Positions 18,480 to 30,706 of a DNA stretch of 64,000 bases are shown here, piece by piece (the stretch's first letter is position 1; every line of letters begins with the position of its first letter). The DNA lies in contig JAYMGJ010000274.1 in NCBI GenBank assembly GCA_037178675.1, positions 25,590-89,589 on the forward strand. The letters run 5' to 3'. This DNA comes from Scleroderma bovista. Lineage: Eukaryota > Basidiomycota > Agaricomycetes > Boletales > Sclerodermataceae. A model generated the notes under the pieces. It saw only the letters and a program-made list of their open reading frames with translations, was not told where the DNA came from and ran no database searches. The position numbers and the translations under genes are program-made.

Positions 18480-19474
18480 ATGGCAGACCTCAACCAGCTC
18501 CTTGCCCAGCTTATCCAGGGGCAAGTTAACCTCCAGGCACATATCGCGGCCCTTGTGGCTGCACAGCCTCAGCCAGCACCACCGCCGCACAAGAAGGTGG
18601 TCATGGATCCTGGGAGTTATGATGGCTCCCCTCAGAAGTTCCACGAGTGGTGGTCCAAAAGATCTGGCTTCAGATCTCAATGGAGGGGGCAACCGATGCC
18701 CAGGTTACTGCCGCAGTTCTCTCCCGGCTCACTGGCCCAAAGGCTGGTCGGTGGGCTCAGGTCCGTTTGGACAGCTGCATGGCGGCAGCACAAGCCCTCG
18801 CCAACGCCCCGCCTGTACCAGCAGGCCAACCCGCACCCCCGCCAGCCTGGCCCACTTGGGATGACTTCTCGGAGGAGATAGAGAGGTTCTTTCTCCCTGG
18901 TAACAATGCCGAGTGGGCACGTGCCCAGCTTCTCCGCCTCAGACAGGGCCCAAGGCAGAGAATCAATGATTTCTTAGCGCAGTTCGAGGCGCTCAAGAAA
19001 CAGGGTGGCTGTGTGGACGATTACACTCGCGATCTGCTCGAACGTGCGCTCCAGAGGAAACTCTTGGAGCAAATCTATATACAAGGCATGCATCAGGACA
19101 CGTATGTCCGCCTTGCAAACTCAGCTCGCGCGATGGGAAGAGCCCAGGAACTCTTCCTTATCAATTTTCAGGGCCAAGGCTCGGCCCGATACTACCAGGG
19201 CAAAAATTATCCGTCTTCAACCGCATCTGGGAGTGGTACCCCCATGGATATAGGTGCCGTTGAGACAAGCCAGCAAAGGGGTAAAGGGCCCCAATGCTAC
19301 AATTGCCAATTGTTTGGCCACATCGCACGTGAGTGCACAAAGCCGTGCCGCCCTCGCCGTGGGCAACCACAAGCACAGGCAATGCAAGCCCAGCCAGAGG
19401 ATGACCGGCTAAATGCGGTCAGAGGAATGATGTTTGCAGAAATGCAGGCGTTCTTCAAAGATTTAAAAGATTAG
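18480..19474 (+). pseudogene. gag: El-2 gag, frameshifted
   Basis: Starts MADLNQLLAQLIQGQ like El-1. After KFHEWWSK (about 18659) a deletion of about 5 bp shifts the frame. The remainder, from LQISMEGATDAQ to the CCHC knuckle CYNCQLFGHIAREC (about 19295-19335) and the stop at 19472-19474, is open in the other frame. The slippery heptamer TTTAAAA is kept at 19462-19468. Confidence 0.88.
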
Positions 19475-22400
19475 TGAGTGAGGATAAATTGGGCATCCTC
19501 GCTCTCGAATCTCCTTTGGACTTAGCTGTACGTATTCTGGACTATAGACTTTCTCACGCTACTACTCCTGCCGTGCAGGAAATATTTAAATACCGCATTG
19601 CTTTGCTACGTACAAAAATAGCAAAAACCTACAAAAAAGTGTCTTCTGTAGTTTCTCCTGTCTCAGTTTCTCCTTCTCGCTTTTCTGTTTTGTCAGTTGA
19701 TAACATGGACTATGACTCGGACTATACTGTACCTTCTAAGGGGGTCCCTGCAAAGGGCTTGGCACCGGAAGTAAAATTGTGCGTGTTTAATTCCCGATCA
19801 AATAAAAATATTTCTTCTCCTTCTTTGGCATCTAAGGAACCGGAAAGTCCCGCCGGCAACTTGGAAGTTTCTATGGACTTACGAAGGTCCTTCACAATGG
19901 AATGTGAAGTGACGGTACCGGTCTGCATCCGCGGACCACTTAATACTATTAAGGTAAACGCTCTGCTAGACAGTGGCGCTACTGGTTGTTTTGTCGACAA
20001 GAGCTGGGCTCTCGATCGACGACTTCAGTTATCTAAGCTGGTAAAACCCATCCCTGTGCTTAATGTAGATGGCACTAGGAATCAGGAGGGCGATATCACG
20101 CATTATGTTTTGTTGACAGTCGGTATTGGGAAACACGCTGAAAAGCTGTGGTGTGCCGTCACGTGCCTTGGAAAAGTGCCGCTTATCCTTGGCCACACCT
20201 GGCTTCAGAAGCATAATCCCGATATAGATTGGGTCACCGGCAAAGTTAATTTAACTAGGTGTCCTCCAGAGTGCAAGTCGCTTTTGGAAACATGCTTTGC
20301 TAAGTTATTACAAGAAAATGAATCTCAGGAAACTTGGGTGCAAGCTTTAAAAGCTCATGAGTCAAAGGTCACTATCGATGAGTCGACCCTAGAAGAAGCT
20401 CAGAAGCAGGTGCCTAAAGAATACTGGGAATTCTTAGACGTATTTAGTAAAAAGTCGTCAGAGCGCATGCCACTAAGAAAACCTTGGGATCATGGAATTG
20501 ATCTAAAAGAAGACTTCCCGCCCAAAAAGGGAAGACTTATCCTGCTCTCTGTTGATGAACAAAAAGAAGTCGAATCGTTCCTTGATGATCAACTTGCTAA
20601 AGGATATATTCGGCCTTCTATTAGTCAGCAGACGTCACCGGTCTTCTTTATCCCAAAAAAGGATGGCAAGAAGCGCATGGTACAGGATTACCGTTATGTA
20701 AACGACTGGACGATTAAGAATAACTATCCGCTACCGCTTATCTCTCAGCTTGTTGACAAGCTTAAGGGTTGTAAACTCTTCACGAAAATGGATCGTCGTT
20801 GGGGTTACAACAATGTGAGGATTCGCGAAGGCGACGAGTGGAAAGCTGCGTTTGTAATGCACAAAGGGGCTTTCGAGCCATTAGTTATGTATTTTGGTCT
20901 CTGTAATTCACCTGCGACATTCCAGAAGATGATGAATGAGATCTTCCACAATATGTCGAATGTCTGCGTGGTGTATATCGATGACCTTATGATATTTACG
21001 GATACGGACGATCAGGAAAAGCATGATAGAATTGTGCTGGAAGTTTTGAAATGTTTATGTGATAACGATTTATTTGTCAAACCTGAGAAGTGTCGCTTCA
21101 GAGTCACCAAAGTCAACTTCCTCGGAATGATCGTGTCACATGAGGGTATCAAGATGGACCCTGAGAAAGTTAATGCTATTTTGAAGTGGCCTGAGCCAAC
21201 AAACGTAAAGCAGGTTCGCGCGTTCCTTGGTCTTGGCAATTTCTATAGACGCTTCATTAAAGATTATGCGATCATGGCCAGGCCCATGACGGACCTTACA
21301 TGTAAAGATACGGTATTTAACTTTGGAGAGAAGGAACGCGCTGCGTTTGAGGCTTTGAAATTTGAAAGCCGCCTTTACTCGTGCTCCGGTACTTCAGTAC
21401 CCTGACCAGGACCGCGAATTCCGTCTCAAAACCGATGTGTCTGAGTTCGCCGTCGGGGGAGTGATATCTGTGAAGTGCAAAGACGGCGAATTCAGACCTG
21501 TCGCATACATGTCACATTCCATGACACCTCCAGAACGAAATTATCCTATTCACGATAAAGAGATGCTGGCTATCATAAAAGCGACTGAGGCCTGGCGCCA
21601 TTATCTTGAAGCCACTCCCTACACTTTTGAGATATATACGGACCACCATAATTTAATGTACTTTACTAAGTCACAGAACTTGTCTAAGCGCCAAGCGCGC
21701 TGGCAAATGTGGATGACACGGTTTAACTATTCGCTTATCTATAAGAAGGGAACCCATATGCACGTTGCAGATCCACTTAGCAGGTGATCAGACCATTACG
21801 TATCTAGTTCCGAAGATAACAAGGACCAGGTCCTGTTAAACCCGGTATCTATTAAACTGATTGACGTCACTAATCAGTCTTATGAAGAGCGACAGTCGCT
21901 CATTACGAACTTTCACGACACTCCTGTTGCTGGCCATAAAGGAGTGAAAGCTACGTATAACGTGCTCCGGAAGCATTATTCCTGGAAAGGGATGAAGGAA
22001 CAGATTCAAACCTACGTAAAGCACTGTCAAAAGTGCCAACAGTCCAAGGTATTGAATCAAAAGACTTCTGGAAGTCTTGTTCCTCTCCCTACCCCTAGTG
22101 GCCCGTGGCTTGACGTCACTATGGACTTTACCGAGATGCCGGAATCCCTCGGTTACAATTATATATTAGTCGTGGTTGATCGGTTCTCCAAAGAGGTTGT
22201 GTTTGTGCCTTGCACTAAGGAGGAAACTGCCTTATCAACCGCTGAGTTATTTAGAGACCATGTCTGGTGTCAGCATGGACTCCCGTCTTCTGTTGTGTCA
22301 GACCACGGATCGGTCTTTGCAAGCAACTTCCTGGGGGAGTTGTATAGACTCTTAGGCGTAAAAAGGAAAATGTCTACGGCATTTCACCCTCAGACCGATG

Positions 22401-23254
22401 GTCAAACAGAGCGGTTGAACTGCGAAATTAATCAGTATCTCCGAACCTACGTGAATGATCGACAGAATGAATGGGCCAAATGGATCAAAATTGCCCAGTT
22501 CGTCTGGAACAACACGGTCTCGGAGGTAACCACTGATTCACCGTTCGGAATTACCCAGAGTTATTCCCCTCGTATGGGTGTTGAACCTGTGGAAACAGTA
22601 GCCCCAGCGGCTAAAGACTTTGCCGCCATATTTAATAAAGTCGTTGAGTCTTCTGAGAAGGCAAAACGTAATATGAAGCTTCAGGCGGACAAGCATAGAA
22701 ATCCCGCCCCAGACTATGTTGTAGGCCAACAGGTTTGGCTTTCTACGGACAACCTTCATATGTTAAATCGCACTTCTAAGAAGCTTACAGAGAAGTGGAT
22801 TGGGCCCTATGAGGTCACTCGAGTAACCCCGAATGCGGTCGAGCTTAAGCTCCTGAAAACTCTTTGGATTCACCCGGTTGTGAATGTTTCTCAAGTTAAA
22901 CCTTATTTAGGCCCTCTTCCCGGTCAGCCTGTGTCTCGGCCCGGTCCGGTACATGTTTCTGAAGAACATGATGAAGAATACGAAGTAGACTATATTGTAG
23001 CTTCCCGTATTTATAAAAGGCAGCTCCAGTATCTGGTACACTGGAAAGGGTACGAAGAACATGAGAGAACATGGGAACCCTCATCAAATTTAAAGAATTC
23101 TCCTCTGGTAGTCGAGCACTTTTACCAAGAAAACCCCTCTGCTCCTCGGAAACTTTGTATGGCCCAAGCGGACTTTGACTCGTTATTTAGTCCTATCCCC
23201 GAAAACCTCATGGTTTGCGACACTCAGTTCTGCAGTCTGGAATCCTGCACCTGA
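19468..23254 (+). pseudogene. pol: El-2 pol, inactivated
   Basis: In the -1 frame relative to gag, about 85-90 percent identical to El-1 Pol by eye. The protease site (LLDSGATGCF) and RT box (YIDDLMIF) remain. A 7-bp duplication at 21354-21367 breaks the frame before RNase H, and TGA at 21785-21787 truncates the next segment after PLSR. Integrase and chromodomain continue from about 21840 to 23254. The polypurine tract at 23251-23265 is intact. Confidence 0.9.
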
Positions 23255-23265
23255 GGGGGGAGTAG

Positions 23266-23635
23266 TGTTACGGTCCAACTTTTTATCTTATCTAATCTGC
23301 GATTAGATAGCGTTTATCTTATCTTAGTGTACAGCCTCTATCTTATCTACCTAGTCTAGACCTGTACCTCGTGCTGTACACGCTGCCACCCTTGACATCA
23401 TTACGCATAGCCTTAGCTCCACAGTGATGTCATTACATAGCCTTCTACCTGCACGTAGCCTCATGGATAGCCTCGTGTAGCCCTCGTGTATAGTAGTATA
23501 TATACCGTGCAATCAAGCACCCAGAGGCTCCCCATTCGAGCTCATCTTGGGTCTTTGCTCTAGATACTCGTGTCCTATCCTCTTAAGAGCCTTAGTGTGT
23601 GGTTGGGTCCTTGGTGTTTGCCTAGGGTCGTCTCA
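23266..23635 (+). repeat. El-2 3' LTR (370 bp)
   Basis: Full-length LTR with the palindrome at 23290-23309. It ends GTCTCA directly before the TGTGA target duplication. Confidence 0.95.
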
Positions 23636-23640
23636 TGTGA

Positions 23641-26600
23641 AGACTTACTTCAACAGCGGGATCTCCCATATTAGCTTGCATGAAACCTGTGAGGTTCTCC
23701 AGGAAGTTTTGAGATTGGCCGATAATGTGGTGCTCCTCAACTTTGTTTGGAATAGGATCTGCCAGATTGAGCGCATCACGTTTCATACGGATGCGGCGAA
23801 TGCAGACTTGCCGCCGCTCTATGGACGCTAACTGGGATACGTACGCCTTGTGACTAGTCCTGGCAAATCGAATTTTGCTTGTACGGTGCTCAAGTTCTCC
23901 CTGCATAGTAGAAAAATAAGCTGCGTACAACATGCACAAAGACCAGACGTACAGATTGTGTTGAATACGAGTCGGTGGTGCCATACATTCTAATCTGCGA
24001 CGGGTAATCCGCCAAGGCGTGTAGCTTGTAAGTTTGGAGGTTGAGCCCCTTGAGCTGTTGTCCATGCCGATGTGACCTGGCGCCTTGAGGCTGTCAGCTT
24101 GACTTGCCCAAATTTTGCTGTCCCTGGCGCCGTCGTCGAGCTTTGGTTTCACGGGGTAACTCCTTGGTCGCAAATGATGGACAGGTATCCGAGGCGAAGT
24201 TGCGAATGTGATTTCCCAGATCCTTTGTCATGCTTTCAAAGATATCAAGGGTCTCTTCTGTGTGCAGACGCAGCTTGGCGAGTCCATGCCAATGGCAGAG
24301 TGCATACAGCAAGCAAAGCACATCCGCATTATGAGGATCAGGCAGTAGTCCTGCAAAAACTGGGATGGAACACTATGCATCAGCCATACTGAATGAGACA
24401 GACAGTAGTGGAAATGGCAGAAAAACCGATACTGACTTGTAGTACATCCTCAAAATCTCGAGCAGCTAACCTCTTCATCTCTGAGACATTTCTATGAAAA
24501 CGCCAAATGGTGTCCCGGCCAAAAGTAGGCACTTGACGAAAACTTATCCCACAATCAACTTCGTTGATTGTTCTACAACAGCAAACAGGTCTGCTTACCG
24601 GTGATCAAGTTCAGCCAGCACCGAACCCTTAAGGCTATCCACAATGCGGAACAAGTGTATCAAGATGGATTTCCAGACCCCCAGTTCAAATTCATGCAGC
24701 AGGTCAATGACAAGCATAAGGAAAAAATTAAAACCTGTGTGGCCCAGTCTTTCTGAAAAGGCATTCTGGACAGTTATAATAAGACATTTTAAGTCCATGT
24801 TACAGCGAGAATACATACTATTGTTGGGACCAGAGATTCTGGCTTGAGAAGGGATTCCACTTGAGGGGTGTCGACAACATATTGTTCTTTGTATATCAAC
24901 CGGCGGGCAGCAGAGATCTTCTCACATCTCTCCACAGTATCACGTCGAGCAAGGATTACATGCTGCAGCATGTCATTTTCCGTCGCAACGTTCTGCAACA
25001 TTACCTTTGGGACAAGACAGCGAGGACATGGACATCCTCCGAGGTTGCGGATATTGGCTATGAGAACCCTATTACCGTAGCTTCTTCAGTAGGTAAAAAC
25101 AAAATACGAGTACATACTTTTCCAGGTAGTCTGCTGAATATGTGAAGATCCGAGGAAAGATTCGCCTCTTGACATTGTCCCCACATGCAACTATCACTCC
25201 ATGCTCATACGCATGAAGGAATTCTTCATCAAGCAGATCTTTCCATTGGGCGTGAAAAAGTTCGCGATGACAATGCGTGAACAAAGGGTTGCCGGGTAAC
25301 TTGTCACCGCCAGTATGCTCCGCTACGAAATCCTTAAAATTATCGGGTAGCTGAATTGAAATAAATTTGAATCACTACAAAATATGAAACTACGAAACAC
25401 ATACCATCTGAAAGTATGCCGCATGTGAACAACGGTTCATGGTTGGGGTGCAACGTTGATACTTGGATTCATTTCCAAAATACACGTAGAGTGGCCATAA
25501 TTTAGCATCTCCAAAGGCTGTTAACTGAGTAGCGTCAGACCAAAACATTAGTGCAACAATGCGCCGAGGCAAAGTGCAATCAGTAGAATCTAGATGGACG
25601 TCCTGCAAGTTACGGTGTGCGGCGATAAAGGCTTGGGAAGAGAATAATTCACCGTAGATGCCAATATCATCAGCGTCACATGAACGTTTCCACCGCAGTG
25701 AGTAAGGTTCGAAGCGAAAGGTTTTGGAGCGTACAGGGTCCGAAAGTACCTCACGAATGATCGAAAGAAGACACCGACGATAAAAATTGCTGATTGCGTA
25801 GCTTCTTGGACCAGGATTTAAGAAACGTTGAGGAAATGGAACAGATATGGTAATTTCCCTTTGCATCCAACTGCCGCCCTCAGTTTTCCACTCCTCCGAG
25901 TCAGGTGCTGCTTGAGAGGGGCCATGGACCGTCTCGAGGCTGCCCAGTTGACAGTCGATTGCGGTCCAATTCGTGTGATGTAAGTCTTCAGTACGAAAGT
26001 TAGGACTTGTGATGATCTCCATCAGCTTCTTGAAGCTGTGTTGGGATTTCTGTGTGCCTTTGTTCCAATACCAATCACCGATACGCCATGAATTCTCATT
26101 TGGGTAAGGGTAAAAAAGATTCAAAGAACTTGGCAATGGCTGAGAGATGTTGGGTGTCTCAAATCTGGTTGTTGGAAGTGGGTCAGCCCCACTCTAATCT
26201 TCAGGATCATTGGTGCTAGGAATAGAGTTTTTGTCGTATAAGCAAAACAAACCAAATGAATTCACTTTGGTGGCTACCACAGTGCATTGCTGTGAAGGAA
26301 GCTGCGCTGACTGATCAGGTCCATCTGCCCGAGAGGAAAATTGGTCATTCGACGTCACAGAGGCAACCGCAGCAGTAGGACAAGTGCCCGAGTTCGCCTG
26401 TGTTATGTTGACTTCAAGTGGGACCTCTACGTCTTGGGGAGGTAATGGCAAGGGGGGCTCTGGGAGCAGGTCTCGAAAATGTTTTGGGAGTCGCCGGTTG
26501 GTTCGTCGAGGCCTACGGATGGACAATGGCACATTGTCACCTTCAGTTTGCACAATGCCTGATGACTCCAATGTGATGCGTCAGATAAAGCCTATTAAAA

Positions 26601-26962
26601 AAAAGTATACACACCTGGTCAACTCTTGATACACGAGCTTCGTTTGAAACTTTGGTCTGCCTAGGCTGTATTGTATCCATTGACCCGAGAGTGTTCAAGA
26701 CTTCAAGAACAGTATCGCCCAGAGTGTCATCAACGGTATCATGATGAGAGACAGTCTTTGGAGTTACTATTTGGGAGGAACTTGCAGATTCTTCATCTTC
26801 AATGCGACACTTCTTGCTACGATAAGATTCCCTTGCATGACTGAGTACGTGAGCCAGACATTTTTTACCCTTCAAACAGGTTTTCTTGTGTCTTGTGAAA
26901 GCACCAGTATCACCGAATGACTGGCTGCAGACGCATTCCTGAGAGTAACTTGTTGAGATCAT
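23641..26962 (-). pseudogene. Plavaka-type (CACTA/EnSpm-like) transposase gene, N-terminal and central exons
   Basis: Starts at 26962 with a C2H2-like finger (CVCSQSFGDTGAFTRHKKTC), then a basic KCRI segment and a linker (RRPRRTNRRLPKHFRDLLPEP). An in-frame TAG at 26194-26196 follows STNDPED. The central transposase reads ENSWRIGDWYWNKGTQKSQ, RRIVALMFWSDATQLTAFGDAKLWPLYVYFGN, then over short introns GDNVKRRIFPRIFTYSADYLEK, IRNLGGCPCPRCLVPK, LVIDLLHEFELGVWK, LCHWHGLAKLRLHTEETLDIF, YGTTDSYSTQS / GELEHRTSKIRFARTSHKAY, and HHIIGQSQNF...GDPAVE. A clean intron (GTACGT...ATGCAG) separates TQS from GELEHR. The next donor GTAAGT, at about 23653-23648, is followed within a dozen bases by El-2. This family encodes DDE transposases of fungal Plavaka elements. 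Two premature stops argue that the copy is dead. Confidence 0.8.
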
Positions 26963-27371
26963 CGCAGGGTTCCAGTGAGACTAGTAGTAGTTGCAGCTAT
27001 TTGCATTAGTAATTCACATGCTGCTATTTGGATAGTATTCGGACCTGTTGAGCTGGGCCAGTCCCAACTCATGGCCCTGTGATCTGCGGGTCAAGCCTTG
27101 TTAACTACATATCAACAACACCGTCGAGATTGCTATGTAGCCAGTCCGAGTGACAAGTAAACTCAACTACAATGCATTAGATGTAACAAGGAGGCCAAAC
27201 AAAGTACAATCGTCAAGTGATGAGGGTCCGCGCTTCCCCCCTTCACTAGGTGTTCATACAACATTTATGATAGCACCCATTCACGTGTAAAACTTTATGC
27301 ATATGGCATGACTATCAGTTCCTAAGGGAAAACTACAGATGAGCCAATGCATCGCGACAAGTATAAAATAA
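26963..27371. other. Non-coding stretch 5' of the Plavaka gene
   Basis: I see no gene. It may hold the element's terminal region, but no inverted repeat matching the 16.0-16.2 kb side was found by eye. Confidence 0.4.
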
Positions 27372-28087
27372 CTAACATTTGTTCACAGAAGAAGTTACAA
27401 CGTGAGAAAATCTCCTATTAGCAAGTTTAATGCGAGGAGATTCCAAGCGAGACGAAAGGGGACGAATAACCAGCCGTCCCGCTGCAAGAAGATATTGCGC
27501 TTCTGGATTGGAAGAACCGATTGTGGACAAAAATCGTGCATGAGCAACTTCAATAGTTTCCTTAGAAAGATATTTCACAACAGTCTCTTCCATTTCCTCA
27601 AGCAACTGCTGAGTCTTCAGCAAGTTCTCCAAGGCGGCCTTCTTTTCCATCATAGCAGCAGACCAATGACGACCTTGCTGTTCAGCATAATGGAAGGCAG
27701 CTTTGCTCTAAACCCGATGGTAAACACTCACAAATACAAACTACTAGGCGAAGTAAATACCGGGTCGATATTCCTCTCAGTTTTTGAACAAGCCTTCTCA
27801 ATTGACCCATCAACTACGGAATTAGGCGGCAAGGGCGAGGGCGAGGGCGAGGAGAAGGAAGATAACGAAGGCAACGAAAGTGGCGAGTCTAAGCTCTTGG
27901 AAGTTGGACGATCAACAGACACAAAGTCAGAACATCCCTCTGCCTTTACTATGCTGGGGGAAGTAGAGTGCAAACAATGGGAGGAAGTACGGTGGAAAAT
28001 ACATCTCTCCGTTTCCGTGGTGGACATGTCCGAGTAGAAGTGAGGTGGCCCAAAGCTTGAAGACGTGGGAGGATACTGCTGTCTCAT
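27372..28087 (-). CDS. Small two-exon gene, unrecognised, with a coiled-coil-like second exon
   Basis: Exon 1 runs from an ATG at 28087 (or 28030, MSTTETERCIF) through a Ser/Pro-rich region to ERNID. An intron starting GTATTT (about 27760) and ending TTTAG (about 27708) leads to exon 2, SKAAFHYAEQQGRHWSAAMMEKKAALENLLKTQQLLEEMEETVVKYL... ending SSVNKC at 27372. Exon 2 is Glu/Lys/Leu-rich and likely helical. A TATAAA-like string lies just before the ATG. About 200 residues in all. The solo LTR D begins about 115 bp upstream and may separate it from its original promoter region. Confidence 0.45.
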
Positions 28088-28201
28088 TTATAGTTGTTTG
28101 ACTCCACCCTTATCAGAAATCATAATTTCAAACTCCATTTCAGTGCTGTGTTTATCCACTTGATATGTTGGACCAGGGTACCCAAAAATTGACACATTCG
28201 G

Positions 28202-30543
28202 TGTGCGCCTAAGTGAGGGAAGAGGTCAGAACAACCAACAACCAACACCAAATGACAGCAATATGTGAGTGGTGGTCTTCCTTTGCGTTTCTGGTATTTA
28301 ATCTCCTCAGGGGGATGTGCTGCACGCCTTCAGGCAGGATGCAGGAGGGAATGGAAGGGCTTCTGATGGGGAAGGAATGCGACTGGGGATGGTATTGACT
28401 CCTCTTCAGCCTACCACAGTGGTTAGGAAGAGTCCTGGGATAGAAAAGCGATGATAGATTGATGACAGGGGTGTAACAGCAGTGATGGAGCAACAGGGAA
28501 GCAAGGGGACAGTTCCTGCTTCAAGAATGCGATGGACAGTGATGGGATAGAGTGGACAGAGATGCTAGACTGCGCTTCAGCCTAGAGAAATGATCAGATA
28601 CAAGATATATCTGATAAACAACAATATAGGAGCTTTAGGCCAGCACTGAGTGACCTACAAGTCCAAAGACAAAGAGGGAGCTTATAGACAGTGAGGGAGA
28701 GTGAATGTGGTCGCTTTATTGAGGGGGAAGCAGACACTTCCTTGCAGCCTTTGGCTGCTGGTTTATATACAGGAGGGGCTGTGGCCCTGTAAGCACAAAT
28801 GACTAAGTGCTTGGTAAGAGATTGGTAAGAAATTGGTAAGCGATTGATAAGCAGTGTAATCAGGCTGAGTCATCGATGGGGAGAGCCTGAACAAGCTGCT
28901 GAGCCAAGGGAAAGAGCAAAAACATAGGTAAAAAGGGGTGTATAACCAAGAATATGGAAAAATCATTGCATGGGGCCCAAAAGAGAGGGGGGAAAAGCAT
29001 GGGATGAGTAGATCAAAGCTAAATGAGCATATGCGATGACATAATGCATATGAATCATAGGGGCATGAGTCATGAATTGATAAGCAGCATGATAAGCATG
29101 ATTTGAAGGATGATTGGTAAGTGATTGGTAAGGGGAGTAATGGGGATTAGTAATGCCAAGAGGGGATGAATAATGCGCAGCAGAGTGAGTCAGAGTGAGC
29201 CAGAGTGACTCTGTGTGACTCAGAAAGAAGGGAAGCACAACCTATGATTTATTGAACTTTAGATCTGGAGATGAGCTTCTGAAGCAGTGCCACTGATGGG
29301 AGTGGCTGGGGGATAATAAAAGAATTGATCCGACCAGAAGAGCAGTGTCAGGGGGCCTGGAATGACAAGTAGAGTCACAGCTGGTCACAGAGTGTCACAA
29401 ATCCCTTGGATTGAGCTTCTGTAGAGCAAAAACGCGAAATTTGGTGCTCCCGAAGTGCAGTCTTCCCTTGAGCAGTAAGGGGAAGGTTCTGTACTCTATT
29501 AGGACTCCTAAGAAGGGTTCTAGAGCACTGTTTCATTCGTGTTTGTTGCGGGATAGCAGGGAAGAGAATTGCAAGTAGCGGATTCGACGTGTCCAAGGAA
29601 GTGAGATGAATGATAGAGGGAGATGAATGTGACAGGACTCTGGGATGAAAGGACCATATGCAGAGGACTCAGGAGACACAGAGACGACCAGGTATGAATT
29701 TTCAAGTCTAATGATAGACTTGAGACGACCAAAGTATGTGCGTGACGCAGGACTGACGAGGAGAACACGCTGACCGAGAACGAGAGGGACTGAGGGAGCA
29801 GGCTGGGAAGATATGTACCAGACAGTACACAGGAGCTCAGGGAGAGGCTGTCCCAAGAGCAGGACATAGTTGAGGTCTGCTGCAATAGCGGAGAAACGTT
29901 CCAGAGAAAATGCGGACTCCATAGTGAGTGATGAAGTGGGTGTCTGGATTGCGGGTGGAATATCTCCGTGGGAAATGAACAGATTTACGTCGGAACTTGA
30001 CAGGAAGATAGACCACGGTCTAGGCTCCATGATGGTATAGTCACATGATTGATAGCTTCAAAAATGGCGGAGCTATTCAAAATATTGGAATGCCAGCACT
30101 GGGCGCCTAAATTTGACATTTGGGCACTAAAAATGATTCTTCCTTTTCTCCTTCGTTTCTCTATTGTTTCTTCTGCTTCTTTGGTTGTTCTGGTATGGGA
30201 GTTGGACTGCAGTAGGTTGCATTCCTCTCTCATACTGAAATGATCACCAATCCTTGGATTCTTCTGCTTCTTGGCGGTTCTCATGCGATAGATGACTGTC
30301 CGCATTGGCATTCATCTCTCGCATCAGGATAGTCATTCTCATGCGATAGATGGCTACAACGAGCTTGTATTCATTCTTCGCATAAGGATAGTCTTGACTT
30401 TGTGTGATATGGATAGCGAGGGCTGTCTGTATCCCTCAAGTCGGGACAATCTTTCAACAGATCTTGGGTGTGTGTTCTTCGCATTAGTTTCATCGGCTAA
30501 CTTTCTCCATGTCCACAGTACCAAACACATTTGGTGCGTGACA
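28202..30543 (-). repeat. Solo LTR of the El-0 family, diverged copy D (2342 bp)
   Basis: On the element strand it begins TGTCACGCACC and ends GGCGCACA, flanked by 4-bp target duplications TCGG at 28198-28201 and 30544-30547. It matches copies A-C along its length with many substitutions and indels, so it is older. It keeps the U3 ORF, a TATA-like box at 28762-28770 and TTAC-type motifs. No internal element sequence is present. Confidence 0.88.
29533..29922 (-). CDS. U3-encoded ORF in diverged LTR copy D
   Basis: MESAFSLERFSAIAADLNYV... about 129 residues. It aligns to the copy A-C ORF without a gap for about 120 codons despite the age of this LTR. The frame is also open upstream to an ATG at 30030. 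The core block coding CQ-type ...SSQPAPSVPLVLGQRV is almost unchanged at the DNA level. Function unknown. Confidence 0.5.
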   Translation of the reverse strand: MESAFSLERFSAIAADLNYVLLLGQPLPELLCTVWYISSQPAPSVPLVLGQRVLLVSPASRTYFGRLKSIIRLENSYLVVSVSPESSAYGPFIPESCHIHLPLSFISLPWTRRIRYLQFSSLLSRNKHE

Positions 30544-30706
30544 TCGGACACAACAAATAGAACTTCATCTTACCATCCAGCGAGATGTTCCAATGGGCCG
30601 ATATCAATACTATGTCCAGTTTGCAAAAATTATCAAATTGAAGGAGCAGTTACGCTGCAATGCAGATCCAAATCACATACTTATTGAAAGGCAGCCCACA
30701 GAAATA

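Larger units (their letters stand above)
17325..23635 (+). mobile_element. El-2: inactivated second copy of the El-1 chromovirus, inserted in the Plavaka gene
   Basis: LTRs at 17325-17663 (339 bp) and 23266-23635 (370 bp), with 5-bp target duplication TGTGA at 17320-17324 and 23636-23640. The 5' LTR lacks 31 bp that span the palindrome CTAATCTGCGATTAG between ATCTTATCT repeats. Coding is broken: about 5 bp are missing in gag near 18660, a 7-bp tandem duplication TTTGAAA sits at 21354-21367, and a TGA at 21785-21787 stands where El-1 has CGA. Orientation is opposite to both El-1 and the host Plavaka gene. Confidence 0.95.
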
